A stretch of 64,000 nucleotides of DNA, taken from contig NZ_JAHWGT010000014.1 of the NCBI RefSeq assembly GCF_020873895.1, positions 62,001-126,000 of the forward strand, in the 5' to 3' direction. Below are positions 1 through 10,916 of the stretch, piece by piece. Each line of letters starts with the position of its first letter. Position 1 is the first letter of the stretch. The position numbers and the translations under genes are program-made. This DNA comes from Streptomyces sp. DH12. Lineage in GTDB: Bacteria; Actinomycetota; Actinomycetes; Streptomycetales; Streptomycetaceae. The notes under the pieces were generated by a model that saw only the letters and a program-made list of their open reading frames with translations, was not told where the DNA came from and ran no database searches.

Positions 1-1
1 C

Positions 2-1198
2 ATCTACGGCCGCCCCGGTACCGACCTCCTCCAGATCGGCATCACCGGCACGTCCGGCAAGACGACCACCGCCTACCTCGTCGAGGGCGGGCTCAAGGCC
101 GCCGGACGCAGCCCCGGCCTGATCGGCACGGTCGAGACCCGCATCGGCGACGAACGCGTCAAGTCCGAGCGCACCACACCCGAGGCGACCGACCTCCAGG
201 CGCTCTTCGCCGTCATGCGCGAACGCGGCGTCGAGGCCGTCGCCATGGAGGTGTCCAGCCACGCCCTGGTGCTCGGCCGGGTCGACGGCTGCGTCTTCGA
301 CGTCGCCGTCTTCAATAACCTCAGCCCGGAGCACATGGAGTTCCACTCCGGCATGGAGGACTACTTCCAGGCCAAGGCGCAGCTGTTCACCCCGCGCCGC
401 TCCCGCCAAGGCGTCGTCAACTTCGACGACGAGTACGGCAGGAGGCTGGTGACCGAGGCGACCGTCCCCGTCGTCACCTTCTCCGCCGAGGGCCACCCGG
501 ACGCCGACTGGCGCGCCCAGGACGTCCGTTCCGGCCCGCTCGGCAGCACCTTCACCATCGTCGGCCCGAAGGACGAGCACGTCAGCGCCACCGCGCCGCT
601 GCCCGGCCCGTTCAACGTGGCCAACACCCTCGCCGCCGTCGTCACCCTCGCCGTCGCCGGCGTCGACCCGCAGCGGGCCGCCGACGGCGTCGCCGCCGTG
701 CCGGGCGTCCCCGGGCGGCTGGAGCGCGTCGACGCCGGCCAGCCGTACCTGGCCGTCGTCGACTACGCCCACAAGACGGACGCCGTCGAGTCCGTCCTGC
801 GCTCCCTGCGCAAGGTCACCGAGGGCCGGCTGCACATCGTGCTCGGGTGCGGCGGCGACCGCGACGTCACCAAGCGGGGCCCCATGGGCGCCGCCGCCGC
901 GCGCCTCGCCGACACCGCCGTCCTCACCTCCGACAACCCGCGTTCCGAGGATCCCCTCGCGATCCTCTCCGCGATGCTCGCCGGAGCCGCCCGCGTCCCC
1001 GCGCACGAGCGGGGCACCGTCCTGGTCGACGCGGACCGGGCCTCCGCCATCGCCGCAGCCGTGGCCCGCGCCCGACCGGGCGACACCGTGCTGGTCGCGG
1101 GCAAGGGCCACGAGCAGGGCCAGGACATCGCAGGCGTCGTACGGCCCTTCGACGATCGACAGGTCCTGCGGGAAGCCATCCAGAACAGTCAGGGATGA
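2..1198 (+). CDS. murE: UDP-MurNAc-tripeptide synthetase MurE, 5' truncated
   Basis: Cytoplasmic Mur ligase that adds diaminopimelate to UDP-MurNAc-L-Ala-D-Glu. The reading frame is open from base 2, so the N-terminus lies outside the window; 398 residues are visible against about 500 in the family. The ATP-binding loop GTSGKTTT is encoded at about 47-70. The DNPRSEDP motif at about 935-958 is the diaminopimelate-binding signature, which fits the LL-DAP wall of Streptomyces. The C-terminal Mur ligase domain is complete and ends in TGA. murF begins 4 bases downstream, so the two are surely cotranscribed as the start of the division and cell-wall cluster seen here. The motif, not length, makes the call; only the start is unknown. 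Confidence 0.96.
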   Translation: MYGRPGTDLLQIGITGTSGKTTTAYLVEGGLKAAGRSPGLIGTVETRIGDERVKSERTTPEATDLQALFAVMRERGVEAVAMEVSSHALVLGRVDGCVFDVAVFNNLSPEHMEFHSGMEDYFQAKAQLFTPRRSRQGVVNFDDEYGRRLVTEATVPVVTFSAEGHPDADWRAQDVRSGPLGSTFTIVGPKDEHVSATAPLPGPFNVANTLAAVVTLAVAGVDPQRAADGVAAVPGVPGRLERVDAGQPYLAVVDYAHKTDAVESVLRSLRKVTEGRLHIVLGCGGDRDVTKRGPMGAAAARLADTAVLTSDNPRSEDPLAILSAMLAGAARVPAHERGTVLVDADRASAIAAAVARARPGDTVLVAGKGHEQGQDIAGVVRPFDDRQVLREAIQNSQG

Positions 1199-1202
1199 AG
1201 AA

Positions 1203-2633
1203 GTGATCGCCCTCTCCCTCACCGAGATCGCCGCAATCGTCGGCGGGCAGACGCACGACATACCGGATCCGGCGGCACAGGTCACCGGTTCCGTCGTCTA
1301 CGACTCCCGCCAGGTCGAGCCCGGCAGTCTCTTCGCCGCGTTCACCGGTGAGAACGTCGACGGGCACGACTACGCCCGGGGCGCCGTCGAGGCCGGGGCG
1401 GTGGCCGTGCTGGCCACCCGCCCGGTCGGCGTCCCGGCCATCGTCGTGCCCGACGTGACCGCCGCGCTCGGCGCGCTCGCCCGTACCGTGGTCGAGCGGC
1501 TCGGCACGTCCGTCGTCGCCCTGACCGGCTCGGCGGGCAAGACCAGCACCAAGGACCTCATCGCGCAGCTCCTGCGGCGCCAGGGCCCCACCGTCTGGCC
1601 GGCCGGCAACCTCAACAACGAGATCGGCCTGCCGGTGACCGCCCTGCGGGCCACCGAGGAGACCCGGCACCTGGTGCTGGAGATGGGCGCCCGAGGCGTG
1701 GGCCACATCCGCTACCTCGCGCAGCTCACCCCGCCCCGCATCGGCCTCGTCCTCAACGTCGGCTCCGCCCACATCGGCGAGTTCGGCGGACGCGAGCGGA
1801 TCGCCGAGGCGAAGGGCGAACTCGTCGAGGCGCTCCCGCCGGCGGAGGAGGGCGGCATCGCCGTCCTCAACGCCGACGACCCGCTCGTGAAGGCCATGGC
1901 GTCGCGCACCAAGGCGCGCGTCGTGTACTTCGGGGAGGCGGCGGAAGCGGCCGTACGGGCCGAAAACGTCCGTCTCACCGCGGCGGGGCAGCCCTCGTTC
2001 CGCCTTCACACACCCACCGGGTGCAGCGACGTGACCATGCGCCTGTACGGTGAGCACCACGTGTCGAACGCGCTCGCCGCGGCCGCCGTCGCCCATGAGT
2101 CGGGCATGCCCGTGCACGAGATCGCCGCCGCGCTCTCCGAGGCGGGCTCCCTCTCCCGCTGGCGCATGGAGGTCACCGAGCGTCCGGACGGTGTGACGAT
2201 CGTCAACGACGCCTACAACGCGAACCCCGAGTCCATGCGGGCCGCCCTGCGCGCGCTGGCAGCCATGGGCGAGGCCGCACGGGCCAAGGGGGGACGCACG
2301 TGGGCGGTGCTCGGCCTGATGGCCGAGCTCGGCGACGAGGCGCTCGCCGAGCACGACGCGGTCGGACGGCTCGCCGTCCGGCTCAATGTCGGCAAGCTCG
2401 TCGCGGTCGGGGGCAGGGAAGCGTCCTGGCTGCAACTGGGCGCATATAACGAGGGTTCGTGGGGTGAGGAGTCGGTGCACGTGTCCGACGCGCAGGCGGC
2501 GATCGACCTGTTGCGCAGTGAACTGCGTCCGGGTGACGTCGTGCTGGTGAAGGCTTCCAGGTCGGTCGGGCTCGAGCGGGTCGCGCAGGCACTGCTCGGG
2601 AACACCACCGAGGGCGAGGTCACCGGCCGATGA
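1203..2633 (+). CDS. murF: UDP-MurNAc-tripeptide:D-Ala-D-Ala ligase MurF
   Basis: Adds D-Ala-D-Ala to the UDP-MurNAc-tripeptide, the last cytoplasmic step before lipid I. 476 residues, normal for MurF. N-terminal MurF domain, then the ATP loop GSAGKTSTK starting near residue 109, then central and C-terminal Mur ligase domains ([11 protein letters not shown] motif). The GTG start at 1203 lies 4 bases after the murE stop; a GAAG stretch in the end of murE can act as ribosome site. The stop TGA overlaps the ATG of mraY by 4 bases (ATGA), which suggests coupled translation. Confidence 0.96.
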   Translation: MIALSLTEIAAIVGGQTHDIPDPAAQVTGSVVYDSRQVEPGSLFAAFTGENVDGHDYARGAVEAGAVAVLATRPVGVPAIVVPDVTAALGALARTVVERLGTSVVALTGSAGKTSTKDLIAQLLRRQGPTVWPAGNLNNEIGLPVTALRATEETRHLVLEMGARGVGHIRYLAQLTPPRIGLVLNVGSAHIGEFGGRERIAEAKGELVEALPPAEEGGIAVLNADDPLVKAMASRTKARVVYFGEAAEAAVRAENVRLTAAGQPSFRLHTPTGCSDVTMRLYGEHHVSNALAAAAVAHESGMPVHEIAAALSEAGSLSRWRMEVTERPDGVTIVNDAYNANPESMRAALRALAAMGEAARAKGGRTWAVLGLMAELGDEALAEHDAVGRLAVRLNVGKLVAVGGREASWLQLGAYNEGSWGEESVHVSDAQAAIDLLRSELRPGDVVLVKASRSVGLERVAQALLGNTTEGEVTGR

Positions 2634-3700
2634 GGCAGATCCTCTTCGCGGGAGCCATCGGGCTCTTCCTGACCCTGATCGGCACGCCGCTGCTGATCAA
2701 GCTCCTGGCCCGCAAGGGATACGGGCAGTTCATCCGGGACGACGGCCCGCGCACGCACGGCAGCAAGAAGGGCACGCCCACCATGGGCGGCATCTCCTTC
2801 ATCCTGGCCACGCTCATCGCCTACGCCCTGGCGAAGGTCATCACCGGTGAGGACCCGACGTACTCGGGCCTCCTGGTGCTCTTCCTCATGGCGGGCATGG
2901 GCCTCGTCGGCTTCCTCGACGACTACATCAAGATCGTCAAGCAGCGGTCGCTGGGCCTGCGCGCGAAGGCCAAGATGGCCGGCCAGCTGATCGTCGGCAT
3001 CGCCTTCGCCGTCCTCGCCCTGCAGTTCTCCGACAAGCGCGGACTGGCCCCGGCCTCCACCAAGCTGTCGTTCATCACGGACTTCGGCTGGACCATCGGC
3101 CCGGTGCTGTTCGTGGTCTGGGCACTGTTCATGATCCTGGCGATGTCCAACGGCGTGAACCTCACCGACGGCCTCGACGGACTCGCGACCGGCGCCTCCG
3201 TGATGGTCTTCGGCGCGTACACCTTCATCGGCCTCTGGCAGTTCCAGGAGTCCTGCGCCAACGCCAAGACGCTCACCAACCCGAGCGCCTGCTTCGAGGT
3301 GCGCGACCCGCTCGACCTCGCCGTCGTCGCCTCCGCCCTGATGGGCGCCTGCTTCGGCTTCCTGTGGTGGAACACCTCGCCCGCGAAGATCTTCATGGGC
3401 GACACCGGTTCGCTCGCCCTCGGCGGCGCCCTCGCGGGCCTCGCCATCTGCTCCCGCACCGAGCTGCTGCTGGCCCTCCTGGGCGGCCTGTTCGTCCTGA
3501 TCACCATGTCCGTGGTCATCCAGGTCGGCTCGTTCAAGATGACCGGCAAGCGGGTCTTCCGGATGGCACCGCTCCAGCACCACTTCGAACTCAAGGGGTG
3601 GTCCGAGGTCCTCGTCGTCGTCCGGTTCTGGATCATCCAGGGCATGTGCGTGATCGTGGGACTCGGCCTCTTCTACGCGGGATGGGCAGCCGACAAGTGA
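2630..3700 (+). CDS. mraY: Phospho-MurNAc-pentapeptide transferase MraY
   Basis: Integral membrane enzyme that moves phospho-MurNAc-pentapeptide onto undecaprenyl phosphate to form lipid I. 356 residues with about ten hydrophobic segments. Diagnostic motifs: GFLDDYIK with the Asp pair at 97-98, [26 protein letters not shown] and the [12 protein letters not shown] end motif. The ATG overlaps the murF stop by 4 bases and the TGA overlaps the GTG of murD by 3, so it sits in a tightly coupled chain. Nothing unusual for the family. Confidence 0.97.
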   Translation: MRQILFAGAIGLFLTLIGTPLLIKLLARKGYGQFIRDDGPRTHGSKKGTPTMGGISFILATLIAYALAKVITGEDPTYSGLLVLFLMAGMGLVGFLDDYIKIVKQRSLGLRAKAKMAGQLIVGIAFAVLALQFSDKRGLAPASTKLSFITDFGWTIGPVLFVVWALFMILAMSNGVNLTDGLDGLATGASVMVFGAYTFIGLWQFQESCANAKTLTNPSACFEVRDPLDLAVVASALMGACFGFLWWNTSPAKIFMGDTGSLALGGALAGLAICSRTELLLALLGGLFVLITMSVVIQVGSFKMTGKRVFRMAPLQHHFELKGWSEVLVVVRFWIIQGMCVIVGLGLFYAGWAADK

Positions 3701-5112
3701 GTACCTCCTGGCAGGGCAAGCACGTCACCGTCGCCGGCCTGGGTGTGAGCGGCGTCCCCGCCGCCCGCGTCCTCGCCGGCCTCGGCGCCCGCGTCACGGT
3801 CGTCAGCGACGGCGACGACGAGCGGTCCCGCACCCAGGCGGCGCAGCTGGAGGCGGAGGGCGTCACCGTCCGCCTCGGCGACGGGGCGACCCTGCCGGAG
3901 GGGTGCGAACTGGTCGTCACCACGCCCGGCTGGAAGCCCGACAAGCCGCTGTTCGCCGCGGCCGCCGAGGCGGGCGTGGAGGTGTGGGGGGACGTCGAGC
4001 TGGCCTGGCGCCTGCGCGGCCCCGACGCCGCCCCCTGGCTCGCCGTCACCGGCACCAACGGCAAGACCACCACGGTCCGGATGCTCGCCTCCATCCTGGA
4101 GGCGGCCGGGCTGCGGACCGCAGCCGTCGGCAACATCGGCGTCTCCCTCCTCGACGCCGTCCTCGGCGACGAGAAGTACGACGTCCTCGCCGTCGAACTG
4201 TCCAGCTACCAGCTGCACTGGGCGCCGAGCGTGCGCGCCCACTCCGCGGCCGTGCTGAACCTCGCGCCCGACCACCTCGACTGGCACGGCTCCATGGAGG
4301 CGTACGCCGCCGACAAGGGCCGGATCTACGAGGGCAACGCCGTCGCCTGCGTCTACAACGCCGCCGACCGGGCCACCGAGGACCTGGTGCGCGGGGCCGA
4401 CGTCGAGGAGGGCTGCCGGGCCATCGGCTTCACCCTCGGCACGCCCGGACCGTCCCAGCTGGGCGTCGTCGACGGCATCCTGGTGGACCGCGCGTTCGTG
4501 GCGAACCGGCAGAAGCAGGCCCAGGAACTGGCACAGGTCTCCGACGTCGACCCGCCGGCCCCGCACAACATCGCCAACGCCCTCGCCGCCGCCGCCCTCG
4601 CCCGCGCCTTCGGGGTCGAGCCGGCGGCCGTCCGCGAGGGCCTGCGGGCCTTCCGCCCGGACGCGCACCGCATCGAGTTCGTCGAGGAGGTCGCCGGCGT
4701 CGGGTACGTCGACGACTCCAAGGCCACCAACACGCACGCCGCGCAGGCGTCGCTCGCCGCGTACGACCCGATCGTCTGGATCGCCGGCGGCCTCGCCAAG
4801 GGGGCCACCTTCGACGAGCTGGTCACCCGGTCCGCCGAGCGGCTGCGCGGGGTCGTCCTCATCGGCGCCGACCGCGCCCTCGTGGCGGAAGCCCTCGCGC
4901 GACACGCCCCGCAGGTGCCGGTGGTCGACCTCGACCGGACCGACACTGGGGCGATGGCGGCGGCGGTCCGGGAGGCGGCGCGGCTCGCCCGGCCGGGCGA
5001 CACGGTGCTCCTCGCCCCGGCCTGCGCCTCGATGGACATGTTCGTCAACTACGACAAGCGGGGTGAGGCGTTCGCGGACGCCGTCCGCGCGCTCGCCGCC
5101 GAAGACGCCTGA
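3697..5112 (+). CDS. murD: UDP-MurNAc-L-Ala:D-Glu ligase MurD
   Basis: Cytoplasmic ligase adding D-glutamate to UDP-MurNAc-L-Ala. 471 residues from the GTG at 3697, chosen because it overlaps the mraY stop (GTGA) and places the Rossmann-like GLGVSG motif near the N-terminus, as in other MurD proteins; the frame is open further upstream but that is inside mraY. The ATP loop GTNGKTTT starts near residue 119 and the C-terminal domain carries [10 protein letters not shown]. The substrate, UDP-MurNAc-L-Ala, needs MurC, which is not encoded in this cluster. Confidence 0.96.
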   Translation: MSTSWQGKHVTVAGLGVSGVPAARVLAGLGARVTVVSDGDDERSRTQAAQLEAEGVTVRLGDGATLPEGCELVVTTPGWKPDKPLFAAAAEAGVEVWGDVELAWRLRGPDAAPWLAVTGTNGKTTTVRMLASILEAAGLRTAAVGNIGVSLLDAVLGDEKYDVLAVELSSYQLHWAPSVRAHSAAVLNLAPDHLDWHGSMEAYAADKGRIYEGNAVACVYNAADRATEDLVRGADVEEGCRAIGFTLGTPGPSQLGVVDGILVDRAFVANRQKQAQELAQVSDVDPPAPHNIANALAAAALARAFGVEPAAVREGLRAFRPDAHRIEFVEEVAGVGYVDDSKATNTHAAQASLAAYDPIVWIAGGLAKGATFDELVTRSAERLRGVVLIGADRALVAEALARHAPQVPVVDLDRTDTGAMAAAVREAARLARPGDTVLLAPACASMDMFVNYDKRGEAFADAVRALAAEDA

Positions 5113-5162
5113 CCAGCCACCAGGTCCGGCGGCGCCGGACACGACTGGAGGGGACAGCGACC

Positions 5163-6698
5163 ATGCGCGCCGAGCACACCGCCGACGTACGCCCGACACC
5201 GGGTCCGCCGGGCAGCCCGCGGGCGCTGCTCGCCGCGGCGGTGCGCCGGATCGTTCCGCCTCCGCCGCCCGCGCCCGCCGGTGCCGCCGTGCCGGCCGCG
5301 GGGCGGGCCGCCGCACCGGCCGACGTGCCGGCGGGGGCGCGCGGCATCCGCGGCCTGGCCTTGCGCACCCGCACCGCGCGCCCGCGCGGGGCCGCCGTCC
5401 CGCGCGGGCGCGCGCGTACGCAGGGCGCCGGCCGGCCGCCGCGCGGCAACGGCCTGCGCCGGACGTACGAGCGGGCGCGCCGGGCGTGGGACCGGCCCCT
5501 CACGGCGTACTACGTGGTCCTCGGCGCCAGCATGCTCATCACGGTGCTCGGCCTCGTCATGGTGTACTCGGCGTCGATCATCAAGGCGCTGGAGCTGTCC
5601 CTGCCGGCCTCGTACTTCTTCCGCAAGCAGTTCGTCGCGGCCGTCATCGGCACCGGTCTGCTGCTGCTGGCCTCGCGCATGCCGGTCAAGCTCCACCGAG
5701 CGCTGGCCTACCCGCTCCTCGTGGGCACCGTCTTCCTGATGGTCCTGGTGCAGATCCCGGGCATAGGGCACGCGGTCAACGGCAACCAGAACTGGATCTA
5801 CCTGGGCGGGCCGTTCCAGCTGCAACCGAGCGAGTTCGGCAAGCTCGCGCTGATCCTCTGGGGCGCCGACCTGCTCGCCAGGAAGCAGGACAGGCGCCTC
5901 CTCACCCAGTGGAAGCACCTGCTGGTGCCGCTCGTGCCGGTGGCCTTCCTGCTGCTCGGGCTGATCATGCTGGGCGGCGACATGGGCACGGCGATCATCC
6001 TCACGGCGATCCTCTTCGGCCTGCTCTGGCTCGCGGGCGCCCCCACACGGCTCTTCGTCAGCGTGCTGGCCGTCGCCGGGGTCATCGGCGTCGCGCTGAT
6101 CCGGGGCAGCTCCAACCGCATGTCGCGCATCGCCTGCATCGGCGCCACCGACCCCGGGCCCAACGACGCCTGCTGGCAGGCGGTGCACGGCATCTACGCC
6201 CTGGCGTCGGGTGGATGGTTCGGATCCGGGCTGGGCGCGAGTGTGGAAAAATGGGGCCAACTCCCCGAACCACACACCGACTTCATCTTCGCCATCACCG
6301 GGGAGGAACTGGGACTGGCGGGGACGCTGTCGGTGCTCGCCCTCTTCGCGGCTCTAGGCTATGCGGGTATTCGCGTGGCCGGACGCACGGAGGACCCCTT
6401 CGTGAGGTACGCCGCGGGAGGCGTGACCACCTGGATCACGGCCCAGGCCGTGGTCAACATCGGTGCGGTGCTCGGTCTGCTGCCGATCGCCGGTGTCCCC
6501 CTCCCGCTGTTCTCCTACGGGGGCTCCGCCCTGCTGCCGACCATGTTCGCCGTCGGGTTGCTGATCGCCTTCGCGCGTGACGAGCCCGCCGCGAAAGCGG
6601 CCCTGGCCGGCCGAGAGCCCCGGTTCGGCGGGCGGACCGGGGTGAGATGGAAGTCGATGCGACGGCGCGTCAAGAAGCGCCCGTCCGGAGAGCGGTGA
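5163..6698 (+). CDS. ftsW: SEDS peptidoglycan polymerase FtsW
   Basis: Septal glycosyltransferase of the SEDS family, partner of a class B PBP at the divisome. 511 residues. The first roughly 115 residues are a Pro/Arg/Ala-rich cytoplasmic extension; the SEDS core follows with about ten membrane segments and the conserved ITGEELGLAG and PLPLFSYGGSA motifs. The ATG at 5163 has a strong GGAGGGG site at 5147-5153. The 50-base gap after murD is the first non-overlap in this cluster. The N-terminal extension is low complexity and its exact start is less certain than the core. Confidence 0.94.
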   Translation: MRAEHTADVRPTPGPPGSPRALLAAAVRRIVPPPPPAPAGAAVPAAGRAAAPADVPAGARGIRGLALRTRTARPRGAAVPRGRARTQGAGRPPRGNGLRRTYERARRAWDRPLTAYYVVLGASMLITVLGLVMVYSASIIKALELSLPASYFFRKQFVAAVIGTGLLLLASRMPVKLHRALAYPLLVGTVFLMVLVQIPGIGHAVNGNQNWIYLGGPFQLQPSEFGKLALILWGADLLARKQDRRLLTQWKHLLVPLVPVAFLLLGLIMLGGDMGTAIILTAILFGLLWLAGAPTRLFVSVLAVAGVIGVALIRGSSNRMSRIACIGATDPGPNDACWQAVHGIYALASGGWFGSGLGASVEKWGQLPEPHTDFIFAITGEELGLAGTLSVLALFAALGYAGIRVAGRTEDPFVRYAAGGVTTWITAQAVVNIGAVLGLLPIAGVPLPLFSYGGSALLPTMFAVGLLIAFARDEPAAKAALAGREPRFGGRTGVRWKSMRRRVKKRPSGER

Positions 6699-6704
6699 AT
6701 TTCG

Positions 6705-7793
6705 GTGCATGTCGTACTCGCCGGTGGGGGGACCGCCGGCCACATCGAGCCCGCGCTCGCCCTCGCGGATGCCCTGCGCAGGCAGGACCCGAACGTGGGG
6801 ATCACGGCCCTCGGCACGGAGCGGGGCCTGGAGACCCGGCTCGTGCCCGAGCGGGGCTACGAGCTGGCGCTCATCCCCGCCGTGCCGCTGCCGCGCAAGC
6901 CCACCCCCGAGCTGATCACCGTGCCCGGGCGGCTGCGGGGCACGATCAAGGCCGCCGAGCAGGTCCTGGAGCGCACCAAGGCGGACTGCGTGGTCGGCTT
7001 CGGCGGCTACGTGGCACTGCCCGGCTACCTGGCCGCCAAACGGCTCGGCGTGCCCATCGTCGTGCACGAGGCCAACGCCCGGCCCGGCCTGGCCAACAAG
7101 ATCGGCTCCCGGTACGCCTCCGGGGTCGCCGTCGCCACGCCCGACAGCAAGCTGCGGGGCGCCCGCTACATCGGCATCCCGCTGCGGCACACCATCGCCA
7201 CCCTCGACCGCGCCCGGGTCCGCCCGGAGGCGCGCGCCGCGTTCGGCCTCGACCCGAACCTGCCGACGCTGCTGGTCTCCGGCGGTTCGCAGGGCGCCCG
7301 CCGGCTGAACGAGGTGGTCCAGCAGGTGGCGCCGGTCCTCCAGCGCTCCGGCATCCAGATCCTGCACGCGGTCGGCCCGAAGAACGAGGTGCCACGCGTC
7401 GACAACATGCCCGGGATGCCCCCCTATGTCCCGGTACCGTATGTGGACCGGATGGACCTCGCGTACGCCGCGGCCGACATGATGCTCTGCCGCGCGGGCG
7501 CGATGACCGTCGCCGAACTCTCCGCCGTCGGGCTCCCCGCCGCCTACGTCCCGCTGCCCATCGGCAACGGCGAGCAGCGGCTGAACGCCCAGCCGGTGGT
7601 CAAGGCCGGTGGCGGACTGCTGGTCGACGACGCCGAGCTGACCCCCGAGTGGGTCCAGGGCAACGTCCTGCCCGTCCTCGCCGACCCGCACCGGCTGTAC
7701 GAGATGTCCCGCGCCGCCGCCGAGTTCGGCCGCCGGGACGCCGACCAGCTGCTGGTCGGCATGGTCTACGAGGCGATCGCGGCACGCGGCTAG
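6705..7793 (+). CDS. murG: UDP-GlcNAc:lipid I transferase MurG
   Basis: Peripheral membrane glycosyltransferase that adds GlcNAc to lipid I to make lipid II. 362 residues. The GTG start at 6705 gives [13 protein letters not shown], placing the GGGTAGH loop at residues 7-13 as expected; a GGAGAG site lies at 6687-6692. The second glycine-rich motif [11 protein letters not shown] and the C-terminal donor-binding region ([23 protein letters not shown]) are intact. It begins 6 bases after ftsW. Confidence 0.96.
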   Translation: MHVVLAGGGTAGHIEPALALADALRRQDPNVGITALGTERGLETRLVPERGYELALIPAVPLPRKPTPELITVPGRLRGTIKAAEQVLERTKADCVVGFGGYVALPGYLAAKRLGVPIVVHEANARPGLANKIGSRYASGVAVATPDSKLRGARYIGIPLRHTIATLDRARVRPEARAAFGLDPNLPTLLVSGGSQGARRLNEVVQQVAPVLQRSGIQILHAVGPKNEVPRVDNMPGMPPYVPVPYVDRMDLAYAAADMMLCRAGAMTVAELSAVGLPAAYVPLPIGNGEQRLNAQPVVKAGGGLLVDDAELTPEWVQGNVLPVLADPHRLYEMSRAAAEFGRRDADQLLVGMVYEAIAARG

Positions 7794-7836
7794 GAAGGCG
7801 CCCGGCGGCGAGCGAGCGAGAGGCAGGGCAGGGAGC

Positions 7837-8643
7837 ATGGCCGGACCGACGACCGCCGAGCGCGGCGCCAGGAGGCCCGCGGGCGCGTCGCCGGGCCGGC
7901 CCTCCGCACGCCCGGAGCGCGGCGGGGGCGCCCGGCGCGGCCCGGCGCGCCCCCGGCTCCTGCTCCTCGCCCTCGCCGCCACCGTCCTCGCCGGCGGCGT
8001 GCTCTGGCTGCTGTACGGCTCCTCCTGGCTGCGCGTCGAACGCGTGTCCATCTCCGGTACGCGGGTGCTGACGCCCGGACAGGTGACCGCGGCGGCGGCC
8101 GTCCCGGTCGGCGCGCCGATGGCGTCCGTCGACACCGACGCCATCGCGGAGCGGCTGCGCGGGGCGCTGCCGCGCATCGACTCGGTCGACGTCGTGCGCT
8201 CGTGGCCGCACGGGATCGACCTGGAAGTGACCGAGCGCGTACCGGTCCTGGTGGCCCGCCAGGGCGGGGCGTACATGGAAATCGACGCGAAGGGTACCCG
8301 GTACGCCATGGTGGCGACCGCGCCCGTCGGAGTCCCCCGGCTGCACCTCGCCGCGGGCCGGTCGCCCAGCCTGCGCCGCTTCGACGCCGACCGGCTGACC
8401 CGCGAGGCGGTGGGTGTGGTGGGCGGGCTGCCGGAGAAGCTCGGCCGGGACCTGCTGTCCGTCCGCGTCCGCTCGTACGACTCCCTCACCCTGGAGCTGA
8501 GGGGCGGTCGGACGGTCTTCTGGGGGAGCGGCGAGGAGGGCGGGGCGAAGACCCGTGCGCTGCTCGCACTGATGAAGGCGGCGCGCGGAGCCACGCACTT
8601 CGACGTGAGTGCCCCGAGCGCCCCTGCGGCGTCGCGGAGTTGA
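7837..8643 (+). CDS. ftsQ: Cell division protein FtsQ (DivIB)
   Basis: Bitopic divisome protein. 268 residues: a basic, Pro/Arg-rich cytoplasmic tail of about 40 residues, one membrane segment at about 41-60, then a POTRA domain beginning at RVERVSISGTRVLTPGQV and a FtsQ/DivIB beta domain. The ATG at 7837 follows a GGCAGGGCAGGGAG stretch. It is the usual gene between murG and ftsZ in Streptomyces. The next start is 279 bases away, so ftsZ is likely to have promoters of its own. Confidence 0.94.
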   Translation: MAGPTTAERGARRPAGASPGRPSARPERGGGARRGPARPRLLLLALAATVLAGGVLWLLYGSSWLRVERVSISGTRVLTPGQVTAAAAVPVGAPMASVDTDAIAERLRGALPRIDSVDVVRSWPHGIDLEVTERVPVLVARQGGAYMEIDAKGTRYAMVATAPVGVPRLHLAAGRSPSLRRFDADRLTREAVGVVGGLPEKLGRDLLSVRVRSYDSLTLELRGGRTVFWGSGEEGGAKTRALLALMKAARGATHFDVSAPSAPAASRS

Positions 8644-8922
8644 CGCACATACGCGCTGGCCAGCACCCTGGTTGGTCAGCGCTATGGGTGATCACATAGG
8701 GTGAAAAGAAAAACGGGAGGTTCGGCGTGTTCGTTGAACGCGCGCCACTTGTCGACTTAGTGTCCTGTTCGGAAGAGTCCAGGAAGCAGGCACACTGGTA
8801 ACCCTAAACTTCAAGGTTAGGGTTTGGGTCGGCGATTCGGACCGTCCCTTCGGCATCCGCCGTCGCGGCGCGCCACGCAGCGCGGAGCGGCGGCACGTAA
8901 CTCGAGGCGAGAGGCCTTCGAC
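8644..8922 (+). promoter_or_regulatory. ftsZ upstream region with candidate promoter and inverted repeat
   Basis: 279-base spacer before ftsZ with no gene. It holds a possible housekeeping-type promoter, TTGAAC (8735-8740) and TTAGTG (8758-8763) separated by 17 bases, and a perfect 8-base inverted repeat AACCCTAA (8800-8807) / TTAGGGTT (8817-8824) with a 9-base loop. The ftsZ ribosome site GAGAGG is at 8909-8914. In S. coelicolor this spacer is known to carry several ftsZ promoters, one of them sporulation-specific; which elements here correspond is inference. Confidence 0.6.
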
Positions 8923-10146
8923 GTGGCAGCACCGCAGAACTACCTCGCAGTCATCAAGGTCATCGGTGTCGGCGGCGGTGGTGTCAATGCCATCAACCGA
9001 ATGATCGAGGTCGGTCTCAAGGGCGTCGAGTTCATCGCCATCAACACGGACGCGCAAGCGCTGTTGATGAGCGACGCCGACGTCAAGCTGGACGTCGGCC
9101 GCGAACTGACCCGCGGCCTCGGCGCCGGGGCCAACCCCGCAGTCGGCCGCAAGGCGGCAGAGGACCACCGCGAGGAGATCGAGGAGGTCCTCAAGGGGGC
9201 CGACATGGTCTTCGTCACCGCCGGCGAGGGCGGCGGCACCGGCACCGGCGGCGCACCCGTCGTCGCCAACATCGCCCGCTCGCTCGGCGCACTGACCATC
9301 GGCGTGGTCACCCGGCCCTTCACCTTCGAGGGCCGCCGCCGCGCCAACCAGGCGGAGGACGGCATCGCGGAACTCCGCGAAGAGGTCGACACCCTCATCG
9401 TCATCCCCAACGACCGACTGCTGTCCATCTCGGACCGCCAGGTCAGCGTCCTCGACGCGTTCAAGTCCGCCGACCAGGTGCTGCTCTCCGGCGTCCAGGG
9501 CATCACGGACCTCATCACCACGCCCGGCCTGATCAACCTCGACTTCGCCGACGTCAAGTCGGTCATGTCGGAGGCCGGGTCGGCGCTCATGGGCATCGGT
9601 TCCGCCCGCGGCGACGACCGCGCCGTGGCCGCCGCCGAGATGGCGATCTCCTCGCCGCTGCTGGAGGCGTCCATCGACGGCGCCCGCGGCGTGCTGCTCT
9701 CCATCTCCGGCGGCTCCGACCTCGGCCTGTTCGAGATCAACGAGGCGGCCCAGCTGGTCAGCGAGGCCGCTCACCCCGAGGCGAACATCATCTTCGGCGC
9801 CGTCATCGACGACGCCCTCGGCGACGAGGTGCGCGTCACGGTCATCGCGGCCGGCTTCGACGGCGGGCAGCCGCCGGCCCGGCGGGACACCGTCCTCGGC
9901 GCGTCGGCCGCCAAGCGTGAGGAGTCCGTCTCGCCCGCGCCGCGGGCCGCCGAGCCCCCGCGCCCGGTCAGCAGCGGCCTCGGCGCCGTCCCCGTCCGCG
10001 AGGAGCCCGCGCCCGCCCCGGTCGAGCCGGCCCCGGCGGCCGGCGAGACCACGCTCGCGCCGGTCACGCCGCCGTCCATCCCGACGACGCGGCCCTACCC
10101 GGACACCCAGGCCGAAGAGCTGGACGTCCCGGACTTCCTGAAGTGA
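8923..10146 (+). CDS. ftsZ: Tubulin-like cell division GTPase FtsZ
   Basis: GTPase that polymerises into the Z-ring or, in sporulating hyphae, into ladders. 407 residues from the GTG at 8923, the start that gives the conserved [20 protein letters not shown]-terminus and has GAGAGG 8 bases upstream. A longer open frame begins at 8824, but that part lies in the promoter region. The tubulin signature GGGTGTG is at residues 103-109. A Pro/Ala-rich linker from about 320 leads to the conserved C-terminal peptide ELDVPDFLK, which binds partners such as SepF. The stop overlaps the pgeF start by 3 bases. Confidence 0.98.
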   Translation: MAAPQNYLAVIKVIGVGGGGVNAINRMIEVGLKGVEFIAINTDAQALLMSDADVKLDVGRELTRGLGAGANPAVGRKAAEDHREEIEEVLKGADMVFVTAGEGGGTGTGGAPVVANIARSLGALTIGVVTRPFTFEGRRRANQAEDGIAELREEVDTLIVIPNDRLLSISDRQVSVLDAFKSADQVLLSGVQGITDLITTPGLINLDFADVKSVMSEAGSALMGIGSARGDDRAVAAAEMAISSPLLEASIDGARGVLLSISGGSDLGLFEINEAAQLVSEAAHPEANIIFGAVIDDALGDEVRVTVIAAGFDGGQPPARRDTVLGASAAKREESVSPAPRAAEPPRPVSSGLGAVPVREEPAPAPVEPAPAAGETTLAPVTPPSIPTTRPYPDTQAEELDVPDFLK

Positions 10147-10916
10147 TAGAGCGGCACGACACGACGGACGGCGCGCACTTCGCCTTCACCGACCGGTGGG
10201 GCGGGGTGAGCGCCGTTCCGTACGAGGAGCTCAACCTCGGCGGCGCCGTCGGCGACGACCCGGCCGCGGTCCGCGCGAACCGGAAGATCGCCGCCGGGCA
10301 CCTGGGCGTCGACCCGGACCGGGTCGTCTGGATGCACCAGGTCCACGGCCGGGCCGTCCACGTGGTCGACGGCCCGTGGCCCGCGGGCGCGCAGGTGCCG
10401 GCGGGGGACGCCGTCGTCACCGCCCGGCGCGGCCTTCCGCTGGCCGTGCTCACCGCCGACTGCGTGCCCGTCCTGCTCGCCGACCCGGTGGCCGGCGTCG
10501 TCGCGGCGGCCCACGCGGGCCGGCCCGGCATGGTGGCCGGGGTCGTCCCCGCCGCGGTCGAGACCATGATCACACTTGGCGCCGAGCCGTCCCGGATCGT
10601 CGCGCGGACCGGCCCCGCCGTCTGCGGACGCTGCTACGAGGTGCCGCCGGCCATGTGCGACGAGGTCGCCGCCGCCGAACCGGCCGCCCGGGCCGAGACG
10701 AGCTGGGGCACCCCGGCCGTCGACGTCGTCGCCGGGGTCCACGCCCAGCTGGAGCGCCTCGGCGTACGCGACCGCCGCGCCTCGGCGACGTGCACCCGCG
10801 AGTCGGGCGACCACTTCTCCTACCGCCGCGACCGCACGACGGGGCGGCTCGCCGGATACGTCTGGCTCGACGGGCCCGCCACCCCGCCCGGCGCGCCGGG
10901 GGAGGACGGGTCATGA
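10143..10916 (+). CDS. pgeF: Peptidoglycan editing factor PgeF (YfiH/YlmD family)
   Basis: Multi-copper polyphenol oxidase (laccase-like) family protein. Family members act as purine nucleoside enzymes in vitro, and E. coli PgeF corrects misincorporated residues in peptidoglycan precursors. 257 residues from a GTG overlapping the ftsZ stop. Metal-site motifs are visible: [34 protein letters not shown] and [13 protein letters not shown]. The position between ftsZ and yggS-sepF is the standard ylmD place in Gram-positives. The link to wall quality control is inferred from family and context. Confidence 0.9.
   Translation: MIERHDTTDGAHFAFTDRWGGVSAVPYEELNLGGAVGDDPAAVRANRKIAAGHLGVDPDRVVWMHQVHGRAVHVVDGPWPAGAQVPAGDAVVTARRGLPLAVLTADCVPVLLADPVAGVVAAAHAGRPGMVAGVVPAAVETMITLGAEPSRIVARTGPAVCGRCYEVPPAMCDEVAAAEPAARAETSWGTPAVDVVAGVHAQLERLGVRDRRASATCTRESGDHFSYRRDRTTGRLAGYVWLDGPATPPGAPGEDGS

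Noticed and set aside
8824-8922. Longer FtsZ with 33 extra N-terminal residues
   Set aside because: The added part lies in the promoter spacer and is not like any FtsZ N-terminus; the GTG at 8923 has the ribosome site and conserved start.
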